Source: a bacterium
GTDB taxonomy: Bacteria; Electryoneota; Electryoneia; Electryoneales; Electryoneaceae
Direction of reading: 5' to 3'
DNA length: 43,247 nt
Assembly (NCBI GenBank): GCA_020444425.1
Contig: JAHLLB010000038.1
Coordinates: 1-43,247 of the forward strand
This document shows positions 42,716-43,247 of this stretch, piece after piece (the stretch's first letter is position 1; each line of letters starts with the position of its first letter). The position numbers were made by a program, and so were the translations under genes. The notes under the pieces were generated by a model, which was not told the origin of the DNA, searched no databases, and was given only the letters and a program-made list of their open reading frames with translations.

Positions 42716-43080
42716 CGCAGAAGCCCGATGATGGCGGCCACATTGACAACGAGGAAGAGAAACCACTGCGGCAGCTGATAGGGCTTCAGCCGAGTGTAGA
42801 CAAGCAAGCCCAAGTTCAGGAGCATGAAGCAGACGGACAGGACCGTGAGCAGGACTGCGACATCATATCCGTCGGGGCAGAATGCGGCATAGGCGTACCC
42901 GGCAGCCATGGCAAACAGCAGAATGGTCACCATGTGCCAGGTGAAGTAATTGGTGAACTTCGGCACGGGCTGGAGCTTCGATCGCAGCAAGGGTCTGGCG
43001 ATTTCCGTTCCGCCGAGGAAGGTGTGGATCGACCAGACGATGAGCGAAAGGATGGCCGCTACGAGAAAAGGTATGTTCAC
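42712..43080 (-). CDS. Four-helix membrane protein, hypothetical
   Basis: 122 residues with about four membrane segments: 2-20, 47-66, 73-95 and 103-121. 'MNIPFLVAAILSLIVWSIHTFLGGTEIARPLL' resembles small integral-membrane proteins often encoded beside TetR regulators; I cannot name a function. It is the first gene of the operon, overlaps the TetR gene by 4 bases, and follows a promoter with an embedded operator. A role in ligand sensing or extrusion together with the regulator is an inference. Confidence 0.6.
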   Translation of the reverse strand: MNIPFLVAAILSLIVWSIHTFLGGTEIARPLLRSKLQPVPKFTNYFTWHMVTILLFAMAAGYAYAAFCPDGYDVAVLLTVLSVCFMLLNLGLLVYTRLKPYQLPQWFLFLVVNVAAIIGLLR

Positions 43081-43102
43081 AGGTAGCTCACAAGTTGGTG
43101 TA

Positions 43103-43140
43103 CCATACCATAAAGTATGGTATGGAAACGGTCAGTGCAA
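43103..43140 (-). promoter_or_regulatory. Promoter with TetR-type operator
   Basis: CCATACCATA (43103-43112) and TATGGTATGG (43116-43125) form a perfect 10-bp inverted repeat around AAG. On the minus strand TTGCAC (43135-43140) and TACTTT (43112-43117) lie 17 bases apart as -35 and -10, so the operator covers the -10 box. This is the classic layout for autorepression by the TetR protein encoded downstream. The rest of the window to 43247 shows no gene. Confidence 0.7.
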
Positions 43141-43247
43141 TCCTGAATTTTGCAGCCGGGGCAGATACCAGGGACACATACGGTCGGGCAGACTGCTGAC
43201 AAAGTGGCAACGTTCGGAATTCAAGAAAAATTCGGCTGTCGCGTCAT

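Noticed and set aside
1..43247. CRISPR arrays, tRNA and rRNA genes, prophage genes, intact transposases
   Set aside because: I looked for regularly spaced direct repeats, cloverleaf-like stems and transposase motifs and found none. The repeats present are isolated palindromes or short tandem runs.

Overview
This 43 kb window looks like chromosome from an uncultured, anaerobic, double-membraned bacterium with a fairly GC-rich genome. Its core is a complete-looking dissimilatory sulfite reductase (dsr) operon at 17.2-30.2 kb: dsrA, dsrB, dsrD, dsrL, dsrC, dsrN, a TPR protein gene, an RsbRD-N-like gene, then dsrM, dsrK, dsrJ, dsrO and dsrP. The reductive-pathway marker dsrD is present and no dsrEFH is seen in the window, so sulfate/sulfite reduction or sulfur disproportionation is the simplest reading. 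Outer-membrane barrels, lipoproteins, a TonB receptor and a Por/T9SS-like C-terminal sorting domain suggest the Fibrobacterota-Chlorobiota-Bacteroidota (FCB) group or a nearby candidate phylum. That placement is inference and no taxonomic marker is present.

Left part (0-17 kb). A minus-strand pair encodes a secreted beta-propeller and a 1228-residue outer-membrane barrel. A plus-strand group follows that resembles a zinc-type metal uptake locus: a small His/Cys exported protein, an acidic His-rich lipoprotein and a ZnuD-like TonB receptor. Next come a truncated haemoglobin (minus), a stranded copy of the 3' end of the TonB receptor gene, a MYG1/DHH-like protein (minus), a GAF/HD-GYP cyclic-di-GMP phosphodiesterase, an exported ankyrin-repeat protein, a tiny membrane protein, a repeat cluster, and a YeiH/PSE-family anion exporter divergent from dsrA.

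How the dsr genes fit together. DsrAB reduces sulfite with siroheme, whose amidated form DsrN is thought to make. DsrC carries the sulfur as a trisulfide between its two C-terminal cysteines. DsrMKJOP links the menaquinone pool and periplasm to DsrC. DsrL could feed electrons from NAD(P)H to DsrAB. DsrD is an activator of DsrAB. The operon ends at a strong terminator.

Right part (30-43 kb). An arylsulfotransferase-like secreted protein (minus), a lipoprotein with an S41 protease fold that appears to lack its catalytic residues, a CoA-disulfide/polysulfide reductase with a rhodanese tail, an endonuclease III homologue, an FG-GAP secreted protein, a TorF-like porin, pyruvate phosphate dikinase, and a small membrane protein/TetR operon behind a perfect inverted-repeat operator.

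At least three families of dispersed palindromic repeats recur in intergenic DNA, inside the dsr operon, and inside two genes for exported proteins, where they sit at or next to the end of the signal peptide. That placement, the DsrL-containing reductive dsr operon, and the duplicated TonB fragment are the most notable features.
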